Source of the DNA: Pedobacter endophyticus
Lineage (GTDB): Bacteria > Bacteroidota > Bacteroidia > Sphingobacteriales > Sphingobacteriaceae
NCBI RefSeq assembly: GCF_015679185.1
Contig: NZ_CP064939.1
Location: 1,488,001-1,552,000, forward strand
Direction: 5' to 3'
Length of the DNA: 64,000 nt
The notes under the pieces are model-generated. The model was not told where the DNA came from. It saw only the letters and a program-made list of their open reading frames with translations, and searched no databases. The position numbers and the translations under genes are program-made. Each line of letters starts with the position of its first letter. Position 1 is the stretch's first letter. Below are positions 16,794 through 26,901 of the stretch, one piece after another.

Positions 16794-19604
16794 ATGAATA
16801 AAACAACTACACCTTTTAACTTCAAAATCGTTGTAGCTTGCTTAGGGCTGTTTCCGGCTTTAAGCTATGCGCAACAAACGCCCACCAAAACGGTAGATAG
16901 CACTTTGATTAAGCGATACGATCAAAAGAACTATCAGCAAAAAGAGCTGGGCGCCTGGAATAGCACCATAAAAAAGGAAAACCAGATTGAGGGCGTTGCA
17001 ACTATTTACAGCGACGACGTAAATTCTACCCCGGTTTCGGATATTACCAGCACCTTGGCAGGTAGGATAACGGGTTTGTATACCGTGCAATCATCGGCTC
17101 GTACCGGTTTCGATAATTCGGTGTTAACCTTAAGGGGGCAAGCGCCGCTAATTGTGATTGATGGTGTGGTGCGATCGTTCACCAGCTTTAATCCCGACGA
17201 TGTGGAGAGCATTTCCGTATTTAAGGATGCTTTATCGGCTTCGATGTACGGCCAGCGATCATCGGGCGGCGTGGTTTACATCACCACCAAAAAACAGGCT
17301 TACAATAACCCCTTCGAGATCCATTTCGGAGCCGAATACGGTCACCTCGAAAATCTGTTTACCCCCAAATTTTTAACCGGAGGAGATTACGCCCGAATAT
17401 ATAACGAAGCACAACAAAACACCTCGCCGGGCAGTACGCCGCTATATAGCGATGCCGTAATTGCTGCCTACGATAACCGAACGAACGATCCGTTTTTGCA
17501 ACCCAACAACAATTGGTACGATCTGGTTTATAAAAAGAACAGCGCCCAAAAGCGATACAACGTTGGCGTTGCGGGCAAATCAGAAAACTTTAAATATTAT
17601 GCCAGTTTAGAGAATTTTAACTCAGACGGAAACTTTGTAACCGACAGTAAAAACAACTACAATACCAACAACTTTTACAAGCGATACAACATTAGAACCA
17701 ACGCCGAAATTAAGTTTAACGATGATATTTCGTTACAGCTGAACATATTTGGCTCAATAGAAAACAACAATCAGCCCGGCGGTTTTGCGACCAACATCAT
17801 GAACTTGATTTACAGCACTTCGCCTTTGGCTTATGCCGTAAAAAACCCTGATGGTACCTATGGCGGAACCGCTTCCATTACCAGCAATATTTTGGCCAAC
17901 ACCATTGATGCCGGGTACATTAGGGCAACAACGCGTTCCATTAACTCGGATGTCGCGTTAACCTATAAGCTCGATGATATTACCCCCGGTTTGTGGGTTA
18001 AAGGCGGTTTATCCATCAACAATTACTACAATGAGTTTATCTCCAAAAACAAAACCTTTGCCATTTACTACCCAACGGTAAACGGCAGCGATGTAAGCTA
18101 CACCAAATCGGGCACGGATGGAAATGTGGGCTTGGGAACGGGCAGCTTTAACCTCGATGCACAGCTTAAGCAAACCTACTATAATTTTATGGCCGGGTAC
18201 GACAGAAGCTTCAACGATCATCATCTGCATGTGCTCGCTACCTACAATGGCGACAATAGCTTACTATCAATCGGGCAGCTGAACCAAATTTTTAAGACCG
18301 CGGGCTTAGCGTTGAAATACAATTTTAAAGAGAAATATTTTGCCGAAATGGGCAATGCCTACGGAAGCTATAACCGCTATGCGGATGCCAAAAAATGGAT
18401 CTATTTACCCTCAATTGGTTTAGGCTGGCAAGTATCAAAAGAAGACTGGTTTAACACCAATACCGTAAACTTTTTAAAGCTGAGGAGCACTTTCGGCTTA
18501 ACGGCCAATGCCAACACGGCCGATTATTATTCTTATTTACAACGATACTCGCTCAATACCACGGGCTATGTGTTTGGAACGGGCCTTACTGGGGTAGCTG
18601 GCGCAGCCGAAATGGGCCTGGCCACGGTAGGCGTTGGGCCCGAAAAAGCACAAAAATTTGAGATCGGTGCCGATGCCGCCTTTATCAACAACAAGCTAAA
18701 CGTAGGCTTAACCTACTACAACAACAAATATTACGATCTTTTACTCGCGAAGCCATACGCGTCGACCATTATCGGCAAGCCCTACCCTAGTCAAAACCTT
18801 GGCAAAACACGTTTTACGGGCTTCGAGGGTACAATAGATTTTTTAGGAAGAGCGGGCGAGCTGGGCTACAAGATCGGCTTAAACGTAAGCGTGCAAAAGA
18901 ACAAGCTGCTTGATGCCGCAGAGCCTAACTTGCCTTACCCTTGGATGTATGCGGCCGGGCAACCTGCCGGACTATTCGGTTATGAGGCCATCGGATTTTA
19001 TAAAAGTGGTGAAACTGCCGCTAATACGGCAACATTATTGGGGTATAGCCCCGTTCCAGGCGATATTAAGTATCGCGATTTAAACGCCGACGGGGTAATC
19101 TCAACACTCGACCAAAAGCGGATTAGTGGCGACAAACCGCTTGTTTTTGGCGGACTAAATCTTTCATTTAACTATAAAGGATTTGATTTAAAAGCGCTTC
19201 TTCAAGGGGTCGCTAACCGAGAGATTATGATTGATCCGACCTCGCAACTGGCGCTAAACAACAACACGGGTTATGTGCTTGATTATACCACTGAAAACCG
19301 TTGGACACCGCAAAATCAAGAAAACGCAACCTTGCCTCGCTTAACGTTAGGTACCAATGTAAACAACAACCAAACATCAACCTTTTGGTCAAAAAACGGC
19401 AATTACCTCAGGCTTAAAAATGTAGAGCTTGGCTATAGCTTGCCCCGTCAGCTCACCAATAAACTGAAGATTAAAAGCCTCCGGTTTTTTGTAAACAGCT
19501 ACAATTTATTAACCATAAGCCAGTTGGATTTTGATCCGGAATCGTACTTGAGCGGCTTCCCCAATCAACGCGTAATTAACGGTGGTGTATCATTAACATT
19601 ATAG
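16794..19604 (+). CDS. SusC/RagA-type TonB-dependent transporter, short N-terminus
   Basis: A 936-residue outer-membrane receptor. A signal peptide (to about residue 26) is followed by the plug domain (about 60-170) with LRGQAPLIVIDGVV, VESISVFKDALSASMYGQRSSGGVVYITTK, and then the long beta-barrel ending in GVSLTL. It lacks the carboxypeptidase-regulatory-like domain that normally precedes the plug in SusC proteins; only about 35 polar residues stand there. It should import glycan fragments together with the SusD protein encoded directly after it (start codon follows the stop without a gap). Confidence 0.93.
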   Translation: MNKTTTPFNFKIVVACLGLFPALSYAQQTPTKTVDSTLIKRYDQKNYQQKELGAWNSTIKKENQIEGVATIYSDDVNSTPVSDITSTLAGRITGLYTVQSSARTGFDNSVLTLRGQAPLIVIDGVVRSFTSFNPDDVESISVFKDALSASMYGQRSSGGVVYITTKKQAYNNPFEIHFGAEYGHLENLFTPKFLTGGDYARIYNEAQQNTSPGSTPLYSDAVIAAYDNRTNDPFLQPNNNWYDLVYKKNSAQKRYNVGVAGKSENFKYYASLENFNSDGNFVTDSKNNYNTNNFYKRYNIRTNAEIKFNDDISLQLNIFGSIENNNQPGGFATNIMNLIYSTSPLAYAVKNPDGTYGGTASITSNILANTIDAGYIRATTRSINSDVALTYKLDDITPGLWVKGGLSINNYYNEFISKNKTFAIYYPTVNGSDVSYTKSGTDGNVGLGTGSFNLDAQLKQTYYNFMAGYDRSFNDHHLHVLATYNGDNSLLSIGQLNQIFKTAGLALKYNFKEKYFAEMGNAYGSYNRYADAKKWIYLPSIGLGWQVSKEDWFNTNTVNFLKLRSTFGLTANANTADYYSYLQRYSLNTTGYVFGTGLTGVAGAAEMGLATVGVGPEKAQKFEIGADAAFINNKLNVGLTYYNNKYYDLLLAKPYASTIIGKPYPSQNLGKTRFTGFEGTIDFLGRAGELGYKIGLNVSVQKNKLLDAAEPNLPYPWMYAAGQPAGLFGYEAIGFYKSGETAANTATLLGYSPVPGDIKYRDLNADGVISTLDQKRISGDKPLVFGGLNLSFNYKGFDLKALLQGVANREIMIDPTSQLALNNNTGYVLDYTTENRWTPQNQENATLPRLTLGTNVNNNQTSTFWSKNGNYLRLKNVELGYSLPRQLTNKLKIKSLRFFVNSYNLLTISQLDFDPESYLSGFPNQRVINGGVSLTL

Positions 19605-21368
19605 ATGAATAGTATGAAAAAGTATTTTACAGTTGGCCTTTTCGCCTGCTTTTTAACGATAATATGGGGTTGTAAAAAATTAAGTGAGGATTCGCCGCTC
19701 GAGGTTACGGGATTGGAGTATGTTTTCGATTCAAAAGACTCATTGGGCGTAAATGCAGAGCGTTTTTTAAACAACATTTACTCGGGTTTACCAAACGGCT
19801 ATAATCGCATTAACAACAACATTTTAGATGCGGGTACAGATGATGCCATACCCAACGCAGTAGGCGATATTGTGCAGTATTATAGCAATAATGGCATCAG
19901 CCCAACCAATATTCCGGATAATGTTTGGGCAAAAAACTACGAGAATATCAGAAAGGTGAATATTTTCCTCGCCAATATCGATGTAGTGCCGCTTAATTTG
20001 CCCGGTTACAAAAACAGGTGGAAGGCCGAAGCCCGCTGCTTAAGAGCCATGGCCTACTTCGAATTAATTAAAAGATGGGGCGGTGTGCCAGTAATAGGCG
20101 ATAAAATATACAACGCAGGCGAAGTGGTCGATATTCCGCGGAGCACCTACCAGCAATGCAGCGATTATATTATTGCGGAGCTTGATGCCGCCATGCCCTT
20201 TTTATTAACCGCAAACAACTCGGTAAACGGAACATTTGCATCTAATTTTTATGGGCGATTTGGCCGTGGCGCCGCCATGGCGTTAAAAAGCCGATTGTTG
20301 CTCTACTTGGCCAGCCCGCTGAACAACCCCACAAACGATGTAAGCAAATGGGCCAACGCAGCAGCAGCAGCCAAAGCAGTAATGGATAGCGTAAGTGCCA
20401 CCAAATTTACGTACACGCTACAAAATGCAGCCACCACGGCACATTATACCAATACCCAATTAACCCCATTGGTTCCAACGGCAGCACTAAGTAGCTATAC
20501 CGTTAACGTAAACAAATTCTTAAGCATTTTCAGCACCGCAAGTAACAACGAGATTATTTTGCCCTACATGGCTACCAATAACTCAACCGTCGAAAGTGCT
20601 AACGATCCCGTTGGCTATACACGTGCCACAGCTACATCGGGCAAAACCAATCCTACGCAAGAACTGGTAGACGAGTATGAAATGACGAATGGCAAACAGA
20701 TCACCGAAAGTGGTTCGGGCTACGATCATACCATGCCTTATTATAACAGAGACCCGCGTTTGCCCGGAACCGTTATGTTCGATGGCTTGTATTGGCTAAA
20801 CCGAAACGTACAAACCTACGATGGCGGTTTGGATAGACCTTTTGGCTATGGCAGGGTTACCAAGGGCGAAACCCGCACAGGTTATTACCTGCGCAAGTTT
20901 ATGACCAGCAATTCGAGTGCGACCAGCTATTCCAATTACCCGCATGTATTCCCGATTTTTAGGTATGCCGAGATTTTATTGAATTATGCCGAAGCTCAAA
21001 ATGAAGCAGCAGGACCCGACAATACCGTTTACAGCGCCGTAAACGCCATCCGCAACCGAGTAGGGATGCCAGGTTTGCCAGCAGGATTAACGCAGGCGCA
21101 AATGCGTGATAAAATCAGGCACGAGCGAAGAGTGGAGTTTGCCTTTGAGGAACATCGCTTTTGGGACATTAGGAGATGGAAAATTGCGGGCAATGTTTTA
21201 AACGGAACGCTACACGGCATTCAGGCCACGCTAAATAATGGCGTTAAAACCTACAAAGTGGTTGATGCTACAACGATAATGTTCGATGTGAACAAGATGT
21301 ACCTGTTTCCCATTCCGCTAAACGAGGTAATATCGAACAAATCAATGGCTCAAAATCCTAATTGGTAA
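19605..21368 (+). CDS. SusD/RagB-type glycan-binding lipoprotein
   Basis: A 587-residue surface lipoprotein. The lipobox is IIWGC followed by KK near residue 23 (a second ATG at 19614 is possible). The TPR-like SusD fold shows in WKAEARCLRAMAYFELIKRWGGVP, AMALKSRLLLYLASP and the C-terminal RYAEILLNYAEAQNEA, RHERRVEFAFEEHRFWDIRRW and FPIPLNEV. It forms the lid on the barrel of the SusC encoded just upstream and captures oligosaccharides at the cell surface. Confidence 0.94.
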   Translation: MNSMKKYFTVGLFACFLTIIWGCKKLSEDSPLEVTGLEYVFDSKDSLGVNAERFLNNIYSGLPNGYNRINNNILDAGTDDAIPNAVGDIVQYYSNNGISPTNIPDNVWAKNYENIRKVNIFLANIDVVPLNLPGYKNRWKAEARCLRAMAYFELIKRWGGVPVIGDKIYNAGEVVDIPRSTYQQCSDYIIAELDAAMPFLLTANNSVNGTFASNFYGRFGRGAAMALKSRLLLYLASPLNNPTNDVSKWANAAAAAKAVMDSVSATKFTYTLQNAATTAHYTNTQLTPLVPTAALSSYTVNVNKFLSIFSTASNNEIILPYMATNNSTVESANDPVGYTRATATSGKTNPTQELVDEYEMTNGKQITESGSGYDHTMPYYNRDPRLPGTVMFDGLYWLNRNVQTYDGGLDRPFGYGRVTKGETRTGYYLRKFMTSNSSATSYSNYPHVFPIFRYAEILLNYAEAQNEAAGPDNTVYSAVNAIRNRVGMPGLPAGLTQAQMRDKIRHERRVEFAFEEHRFWDIRRWKIAGNVLNGTLHGIQATLNNGVKTYKVVDATTIMFDVNKMYLFPIPLNEVISNKSMAQNPNW

Positions 21369-21377
21369 TCCTTAAAG

Positions 21378-24300
21378 ATGAAGCACATGAAAAAATTTAT
21401 AAAACTATTTGCCTTGTTTGTTGCGCTCATGGCTAGCCACGCCACTTTTGCACAAGTAGGGAAAACAATAACAGGTACCATTTCTGATAACAGAGGACCT
21501 TTACCTGCCGCAACCATATTCGAAAAAGAGTTTACAAACAACGGTGTATCGACAGATGAAAATGGAAAGTTCAAGCTGAAACTCCGCGGACAGCAAGGCA
21601 TTATCGTGGTAAAATCAATCGGTTATCTTTCTCAGGAAATCAATGTATCAACCAAAACAACCGTTAATGTATCGCTAAAGGAAGATGCAACGGGTTTAGA
21701 AGAAGTGGTGGTGCTGGGCGTTGGGCAAACTACCAAAAAGATAACCTTAACGGGTGCTGTAAGCTCAATTTCGGGTACGCAAATCAGGCAGAGCCCTTCG
21801 GCCAGCTTACAGAACAGCTTAGCAGGACGCTTGCCGGGGTTTTTCTCGCAGCAACGTAGCGGGCAACCGGGTAGAGACGGCGCCGATTTCCAAATTAGGG
21901 GAATAAGCACCTATTCGGGCGGTACCACGCCGTTAATTATTGTGGATGATGTGGAAGTAACGAGCGATCAAATCAGCCTGATCGACCAAAACGAGGTAGA
22001 AAACGTTACGATTTTAAAAGATGCCTCAACAACGGCCGTTTATGGTGTTAGGGGCGCAAACGGCGTCATCATTATCACCACCCGTCGTGGTGCCAGCGGT
22101 AAACCTACCTTAAACTTTAAAAACGAAACAGGCCTGCAAACACCCACGCAACGCCCCGTTATTAACGATGGTTATACAACCTTAAACTTATTACGCGAAC
22201 GTTTAGCGGGCTTGTACACCAATCCGTTAACTTCTTATGCCGATTACTTTTCGGGCGATAACCTGCAACATTATCTCACCAATGATGATCCCTACAATCA
22301 TCCAAACATCAACTGGTGGGATGAAGTGATGAAAAAGGTAAGTATTCAAAACCGGATCAATTTTGATATTTCGGGCGGAAACAATACCGTAAAGTACTTT
22401 GTCAACTTAGGTTATTTGTATCAGGGCGGTTTATTTAAAGATTTTTCTGAAGATCAGGGATACAACTCAAACTATTTGTACAACCGATACAATTTCAGAT
22501 CGAACATCGATATTACGCCCAATAAATCGCTGAAGATCAAGATCGATTTATCGGGCAGGTTTGGTGTAACCAACGAACCGAACGATAAACCCTGGAACAA
22601 TGGCGGAACAACCTTTCAATACTTATGGAATGGCGAATTGTCGTCCTTTTTATATCCAATTTATTGGCCAAATGGTTTAATCGCCAGTTCATCATCATCA
22701 CTTACCAAGCCAAATCCCGTGGCTAATTTGATGTATTCGGGCTATAACCGTTCGTATGGGAACAATATATCAGCGGTTACCAGCGCCAATCAACAGCTCG
22801 ATTTCATTACTCCCGGTTTATCGGCCAATGTATTACTGGCCTTTTCAACCGATTACTCGTTCAGCTCAAACTTAACCCGAAATTCGGGTGAGATTTTGGC
22901 CTACACCTACGATCCCGCAACACAACGCTACAATCCGGTAACCGCCAACCTCTACAGGATGGGCGCTTTAACCCGCTCATCATCAAGCACATTAACCAAG
23001 AAAAACCTGAACATTAGGGCAGGATTAAACTACAACCGCGATTTTGGAAAGCACAACATTGGCGGTTTGGCCTTAATTAACCGAACAACCTCAACCGTGT
23101 TGCCTGTAGGCGCATCAACAGTTACTTTGCTTGATCCATATAATATTCAGGGCTTTACCGGTAAGGTTAATTATGCTTACAACCAAAAATATTTGTTAGA
23201 TCTTACCGCAGCGTATAATGGGTCTGACAGGTTCGAATCGAGCAAGCGTTACAAGTGGTTTCCGGCGGTAAGTGTGGGCTGGAATCTCGGCGAGGAAAGC
23301 TTTGTTAAGAACAACCTGAAGTTTATCGATTTCTTTAAAATCAGGGCCGCTTACGGTATCACCGGAAATGATAATATTGGCACTTCGACCTTTGCTTATC
23401 AAAAAACCTACACCACTGGCGCAAGTGGGGCCATTTTTGGCGAAACGCCACAAAGTTACACCGGAATTATTGAACCAACCCTGGGCAACACAAACATTAC
23501 GTGGATGACTACCGAAGATTTTAATGCGGGTATCGACATGAAGTTGTTCAACAACAAGTTATCGGTAACGGTTGATTATTTCAGGAAACTGACCAAGGAT
23601 ATTTTAACCACGCCGGGCTTAATTCCGAGCTCGTTCGGCGCTGCCCTACCGCCCTATAATCTCGGTCGTGTGCAAAACAGAGGCTACGAGTTGGATTTGA
23701 CCTACAGAGACAAAATCGGCGAAAACATCGAGTTTTTTGTCAATACCAACCTCACCTTTGCCAAAAACAAGGTATTGTACCGTGATGAGCCCGCTTATTT
23801 ATATGATGGATTGGCCCTGACCGGAAAACCTGTAAGTGCTGTTTTTCAATATACTTACGATGGTTTTTATCAAAGCTTGGCCGATTTATATACAGCGCCC
23901 CGCCTGGCAGCATCTACGCCGCTATCCTCGCTACAGTTAGGATCGGTAAAATACAAAGATTTAACAGGCGATGGCATCATCAATGCCAACGATAAACAAT
24001 ATATTGGCAACAATAACCCCAATTACACAGGCGGATTAAGCTTCGGTTTTTCTTACAAAGGCTTCGATATTTCCACCTTGTTTCAGGGATCTTTCGATTA
24101 CATCATCAATATGAACAGAGGCGCCTTTGCCTATGCACGTCCTGATCGTGTTTCTGTACCGTGGAACTTAAACCGCTGGACACCCATTACCGCCGAAAAC
24201 GCAACTTTCCCCGAGTTATCGGGCAGTGCCCAAAACGGCTTTGATGGAAGCGGCTCTTACTGGTCAACATTTTGGTTTGTAAAGGGCGATTATATCCGCT

Positions 24301-24512
24301 GGAAAAACTTCGAACTCGGCTATCGGTTTCCATCAAGCTTCAGCAAAAAACTGCATGTAAACAACATCCGCGTGTATGCAAATGGCTATAACATGGGCAT
24401 TGTTTACACCAAATTACCAACCTCAGTCGATCCCGAATCAGCCTTAACTTCATCTGCTGGTGAGTATCCGCAACAACGCGTGTTCAATTTTGGGGTTCAG
24501 TTTGGCTTATAA
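21378..24512 (+). CDS. SusC/RagA-type TonB-dependent transporter (second of PUL1)
   Basis: A 1044-residue full-length SusC. After the signal peptide comes a carboxypeptidase-D regulatory-like domain (about 28-105: GKTITGTISDNRGPLPAATI ... VNVSLKED), the linker LEEVVVLGVGQ, a plug (about 115-230: GADFQIRGISTYSGGTTPLIIVDDVEV, VTILKDASTTAVYGVRGANGVIIITT) and a C-terminal barrel ending VQFGL. Unlike the first SusC of this locus it keeps the N-terminal domain. It probably pairs with the SusD-like protein at 24596, but the two genes are separated by 83 bases that hold a strong hairpin. Confidence 0.94.
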   Translation: MKHMKKFIKLFALFVALMASHATFAQVGKTITGTISDNRGPLPAATIFEKEFTNNGVSTDENGKFKLKLRGQQGIIVVKSIGYLSQEINVSTKTTVNVSLKEDATGLEEVVVLGVGQTTKKITLTGAVSSISGTQIRQSPSASLQNSLAGRLPGFFSQQRSGQPGRDGADFQIRGISTYSGGTTPLIIVDDVEVTSDQISLIDQNEVENVTILKDASTTAVYGVRGANGVIIITTRRGASGKPTLNFKNETGLQTPTQRPVINDGYTTLNLLRERLAGLYTNPLTSYADYFSGDNLQHYLTNDDPYNHPNINWWDEVMKKVSIQNRINFDISGGNNTVKYFVNLGYLYQGGLFKDFSEDQGYNSNYLYNRYNFRSNIDITPNKSLKIKIDLSGRFGVTNEPNDKPWNNGGTTFQYLWNGELSSFLYPIYWPNGLIASSSSSLTKPNPVANLMYSGYNRSYGNNISAVTSANQQLDFITPGLSANVLLAFSTDYSFSSNLTRNSGEILAYTYDPATQRYNPVTANLYRMGALTRSSSSTLTKKNLNIRAGLNYNRDFGKHNIGGLALINRTTSTVLPVGASTVTLLDPYNIQGFTGKVNYAYNQKYLLDLTAAYNGSDRFESSKRYKWFPAVSVGWNLGEESFVKNNLKFIDFFKIRAAYGITGNDNIGTSTFAYQKTYTTGASGAIFGETPQSYTGIIEPTLGNTNITWMTTEDFNAGIDMKLFNNKLSVTVDYFRKLTKDILTTPGLIPSSFGAALPPYNLGRVQNRGYELDLTYRDKIGENIEFFVNTNLTFAKNKVLYRDEPAYLYDGLALTGKPVSAVFQYTYDGFYQSLADLYTAPRLAASTPLSSLQLGSVKYKDLTGDGIINANDKQYIGNNNPNYTGGLSFGFSYKGFDISTLFQGSFDYIINMNRGAFAYARPDRVSVPWNLNRWTPITAENATFPELSGSAQNGFDGSGSYWSTFWFVKGDYIRWKNFELGYRFPSSFSKKLHVNNIRVYANGYNMGIVYTKLPTSVDPESALTSSAGEYPQQRVFNFGVQFGL

Positions 24513-24517
24513 ACAGC

Positions 24518-24565
24518 AGTCATCGGATGAATATAGCCACTTCGCGAGGTATTCATCCGATGACT
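24518..24565. repeat. Hairpin repeat inside the PUL1 operon, arms swapped
   Basis: AGTCATCGGATGAATA pairs perfectly with TATTCATCCGATGACT around a 16-base loop. Relative to the other copies one stem base pair is exchanged on both sides (CC to CG in the left arm, GG to CC side in the right), so pairing is retained. It lies between a SusC stop and the next SusD start on the same strand. Confidence 0.85.
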
Positions 24566-24595
24566 TAAGAAGAAAATCTTTAAAAATTAGCAATT

Positions 24596-26398
24596 ATGAA
24601 AAATAAAATATTCACTTCGCTTCTAGTCATCGCGAGTTCAATATTGATCTATTCTTGCAAAAAGGGAAGCTCCCTCGATCCAAAAGTAGAGCCTTTAACC
24701 GAAGAAAAGGTGTTTGCCGATAGCGCATTAACCTTTAACTTTCTAAATAACTTGTATTGGAACACCGGTTTGGATCTCCACTCCTACCGCAACACCATTG
24801 GCGGTGCAACAGGCGGTGGCCCCGGCAGCAGCGATTGGAACGATAGTTTCGAAACCCTAACATCAAACGCCGCCAGTGGCTATTCGGGGCAAGATGCTTT
24901 TTTAAAAGGAACATCAACCAGCACCAGTCACCCGTTATTACCGATGTGGGCCTTGATGTACCGAAAAATTAGAGGGGCAAATAAGTTTATGGCCAACGTG
25001 GGCGCATCGCCTATCTCGGCTGCGAGAAAAAAAGTTCTAACCGCTGAAGCTCGGTTTTTAAGGGCCTTTTATTACCAGATGTTGGTTCGCTTTTACGGCG
25101 GCGTACAATTGGTAGGCGATTTGGTTAGCGACGATTTCCCGACCTACGATTACAAAAGAAACACCTATAAAGAATGTATTGATTACATTGCTACCGAGTA
25201 CGATCAGGCGGCCGCAGATTTGCCCAGCTCGGCTACGCTAGAGGCCATTAATTACGGCAGGGCCACATCAGGCGCTTGCAAGGCCATGAAGGCCCGATTA
25301 TTGGTTACCGCCGCCAGCCCCTTGTTTAACGGGAGCCCCGCGAGTACTGATGCGAGCATAGCACCGTTAATTTCTTATTCAACAAGCTACGATGCTTCAT
25401 TATGGCAAAAAGCTGCCGACGCCTGTAAAGCCGTGATCGATTTGCCCGAATACGCCTTGGTGGTGGATAATACCTTGCCTGCCTATCCGGGCAACGGCTT
25501 TTGGAAACTGTTTACCAGCGGGCGCAAAAATTCGGAATTTATTTTTGTGTACAATTTGGCCGCCGGAGGAAAAACTTTGGAGGCCGCATGGTTTCCACGA
25601 TCAATTAGTGGCGCCGGAGACCTGACCTATATGAACCCCAGCCAAAACGTGGTTGATGCATTTGGCATGGCCAATGGGAAATTAATTACCGACGGAACTT
25701 CGGGCTACAATGTGCAAGATCCCTATAAAAACCGCGATCCGCGGTTTTATTACTCGATCTTGTATAACCAGGCCACCATGACCAGCAGAACTACTACGGC
25801 GCAAACCACCATCAACATTTATTCGGATGCAAACAACAATAGAGTTGGTGACGGATTACAAGCCTATTATACCAAAACGGGTTACTACGCCCGTAAAATG
25901 TGCAACGATCGGGTGCCTTACACCAGCTTAACCGTTGATAGAGCGTTGCCAGTGATGCGTTTGGCAGAAATAGTGCTTGGTTACGCCGAAGCCTTAAACG
26001 AGTTGGGGCAAACCGAAGCAGCAGTAATTCAGTTGAAAAAGATTCGCCAGCGAGCAGGCATTACAGCAGCGACGGATGGCCGTTACGGCATACCTGTTGG
26101 CGTAAGCAAAGAACAATTAAGAGCCTTGATTAGAAATGAATACCGGGTGGAGTTTTTTGCCGAAGGACATTGGTTTTACGATACACGCAGGTGGAAAACC
26201 GCCGAGGAAACTGAAAACGGCAACTCTACGCTAATCCGGGCGAAACCGAGCGCAACGGGTAGCACCTATCCGTTTACCTATAGCGTAGAAAACCGACTGG
26301 AAATGAAATTTTTAGCACCGGCCATGTATTTTGTGCCAATTCCGTTGGCCGAGATATTGAAAAGTAAAAACTTGTTAGTCCAAAACCCGGGATGGTAA
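24596..26398 (+). CDS. SusD/RagB-type glycan-binding lipoprotein (second of PUL1)
   Basis: A 600-residue lipoprotein with lipobox IYSCKK near residue 21. It has the SusD hallmarks KKVLTAEARFLRAFYYQMLVRFYGGV, ACKAMKARLLVTAASPLFNG, MRLAEIVLGYAEALNELG, RNEYRVEFFAEGHWFYDTRRW and the closing FVPIPLAEI with NPGW at the end. It should act with the SusC at 21378 in binding a glycan on the cell surface. Two SusC/SusD pairs in one operon suggest two related ligands or branched substrates. Confidence 0.94.
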   Translation: MKNKIFTSLLVIASSILIYSCKKGSSLDPKVEPLTEEKVFADSALTFNFLNNLYWNTGLDLHSYRNTIGGATGGGPGSSDWNDSFETLTSNAASGYSGQDAFLKGTSTSTSHPLLPMWALMYRKIRGANKFMANVGASPISAARKKVLTAEARFLRAFYYQMLVRFYGGVQLVGDLVSDDFPTYDYKRNTYKECIDYIATEYDQAAADLPSSATLEAINYGRATSGACKAMKARLLVTAASPLFNGSPASTDASIAPLISYSTSYDASLWQKAADACKAVIDLPEYALVVDNTLPAYPGNGFWKLFTSGRKNSEFIFVYNLAAGGKTLEAAWFPRSISGAGDLTYMNPSQNVVDAFGMANGKLITDGTSGYNVQDPYKNRDPRFYYSILYNQATMTSRTTTAQTTINIYSDANNNRVGDGLQAYYTKTGYYARKMCNDRVPYTSLTVDRALPVMRLAEIVLGYAEALNELGQTEAAVIQLKKIRQRAGITAATDGRYGIPVGVSKEQLRALIRNEYRVEFFAEGHWFYDTRRWKTAEETENGNSTLIRAKPSATGSTYPFTYSVENRLEMKFLAPAMYFVPIPLAEILKSKNLLVQNPGW

Positions 26399-26640
26399 AA
26401 AGCTTTAGTTGATGATTAGTTGACCGCTGAATTGGCCGCTCGAATGAGCGGTCGATAAGGTGGTTTCCAGAACATCAAAATAAATGGCGTAATTTGGGAG
26501 TTAGCCGCAAAGCAAATTCTTAAAGATTTCATCATCCTCAGAAGTCAGTTTTAGAAAAATAACGGAGTTGGGATGAAAAAACCCGTGCTGTCATTTGTAG
26601 TTTGGATGACAGGTTTTAACATAATCAAAGGTAGCCATTT

Positions 26641-26724
26641 CGTCATTGCGAAGCTGGCTTGAGCGAGCTGAAGCAATCTTAAAGCGGCCCCCACAGGGAG
26701 ATTGCTTCGTGCCTCGCAATGACG
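26641..26724. repeat. Nested inverted repeat (CGTCATTGCGA type)
   Basis: CGTCATTGCGA at 26641 is matched by TCGCAATGACG ending at 26724, and inside them GAAGCAATCTT faces AGATTGCTTC. This is a common kind of dispersed foldback repeat in this phylum. The 503-base gap (26399-26901) also holds a small hairpin CCGCTC-gaat-GAGCGG at 26435-26450 that may end the SusC/SusD transcript. I see no gene on either strand that I would trust. Confidence 0.65.
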
Positions 26725-26901
26725 ACCGTTGCAGCTGTCATTGACTGAGGATCTTAATGCGCAAAAATTGGGTGCTTTGCAGCAATCCCGTGCATACGGA
26801 ACCACCTGCCTGCCTGTCCGTTCAGGCGGGCTCGGGGAAGACAATCGACTGAAAGGAAAGGTGACAAAAAACATTAAACACAACATTAACACACATACAA
26901 A

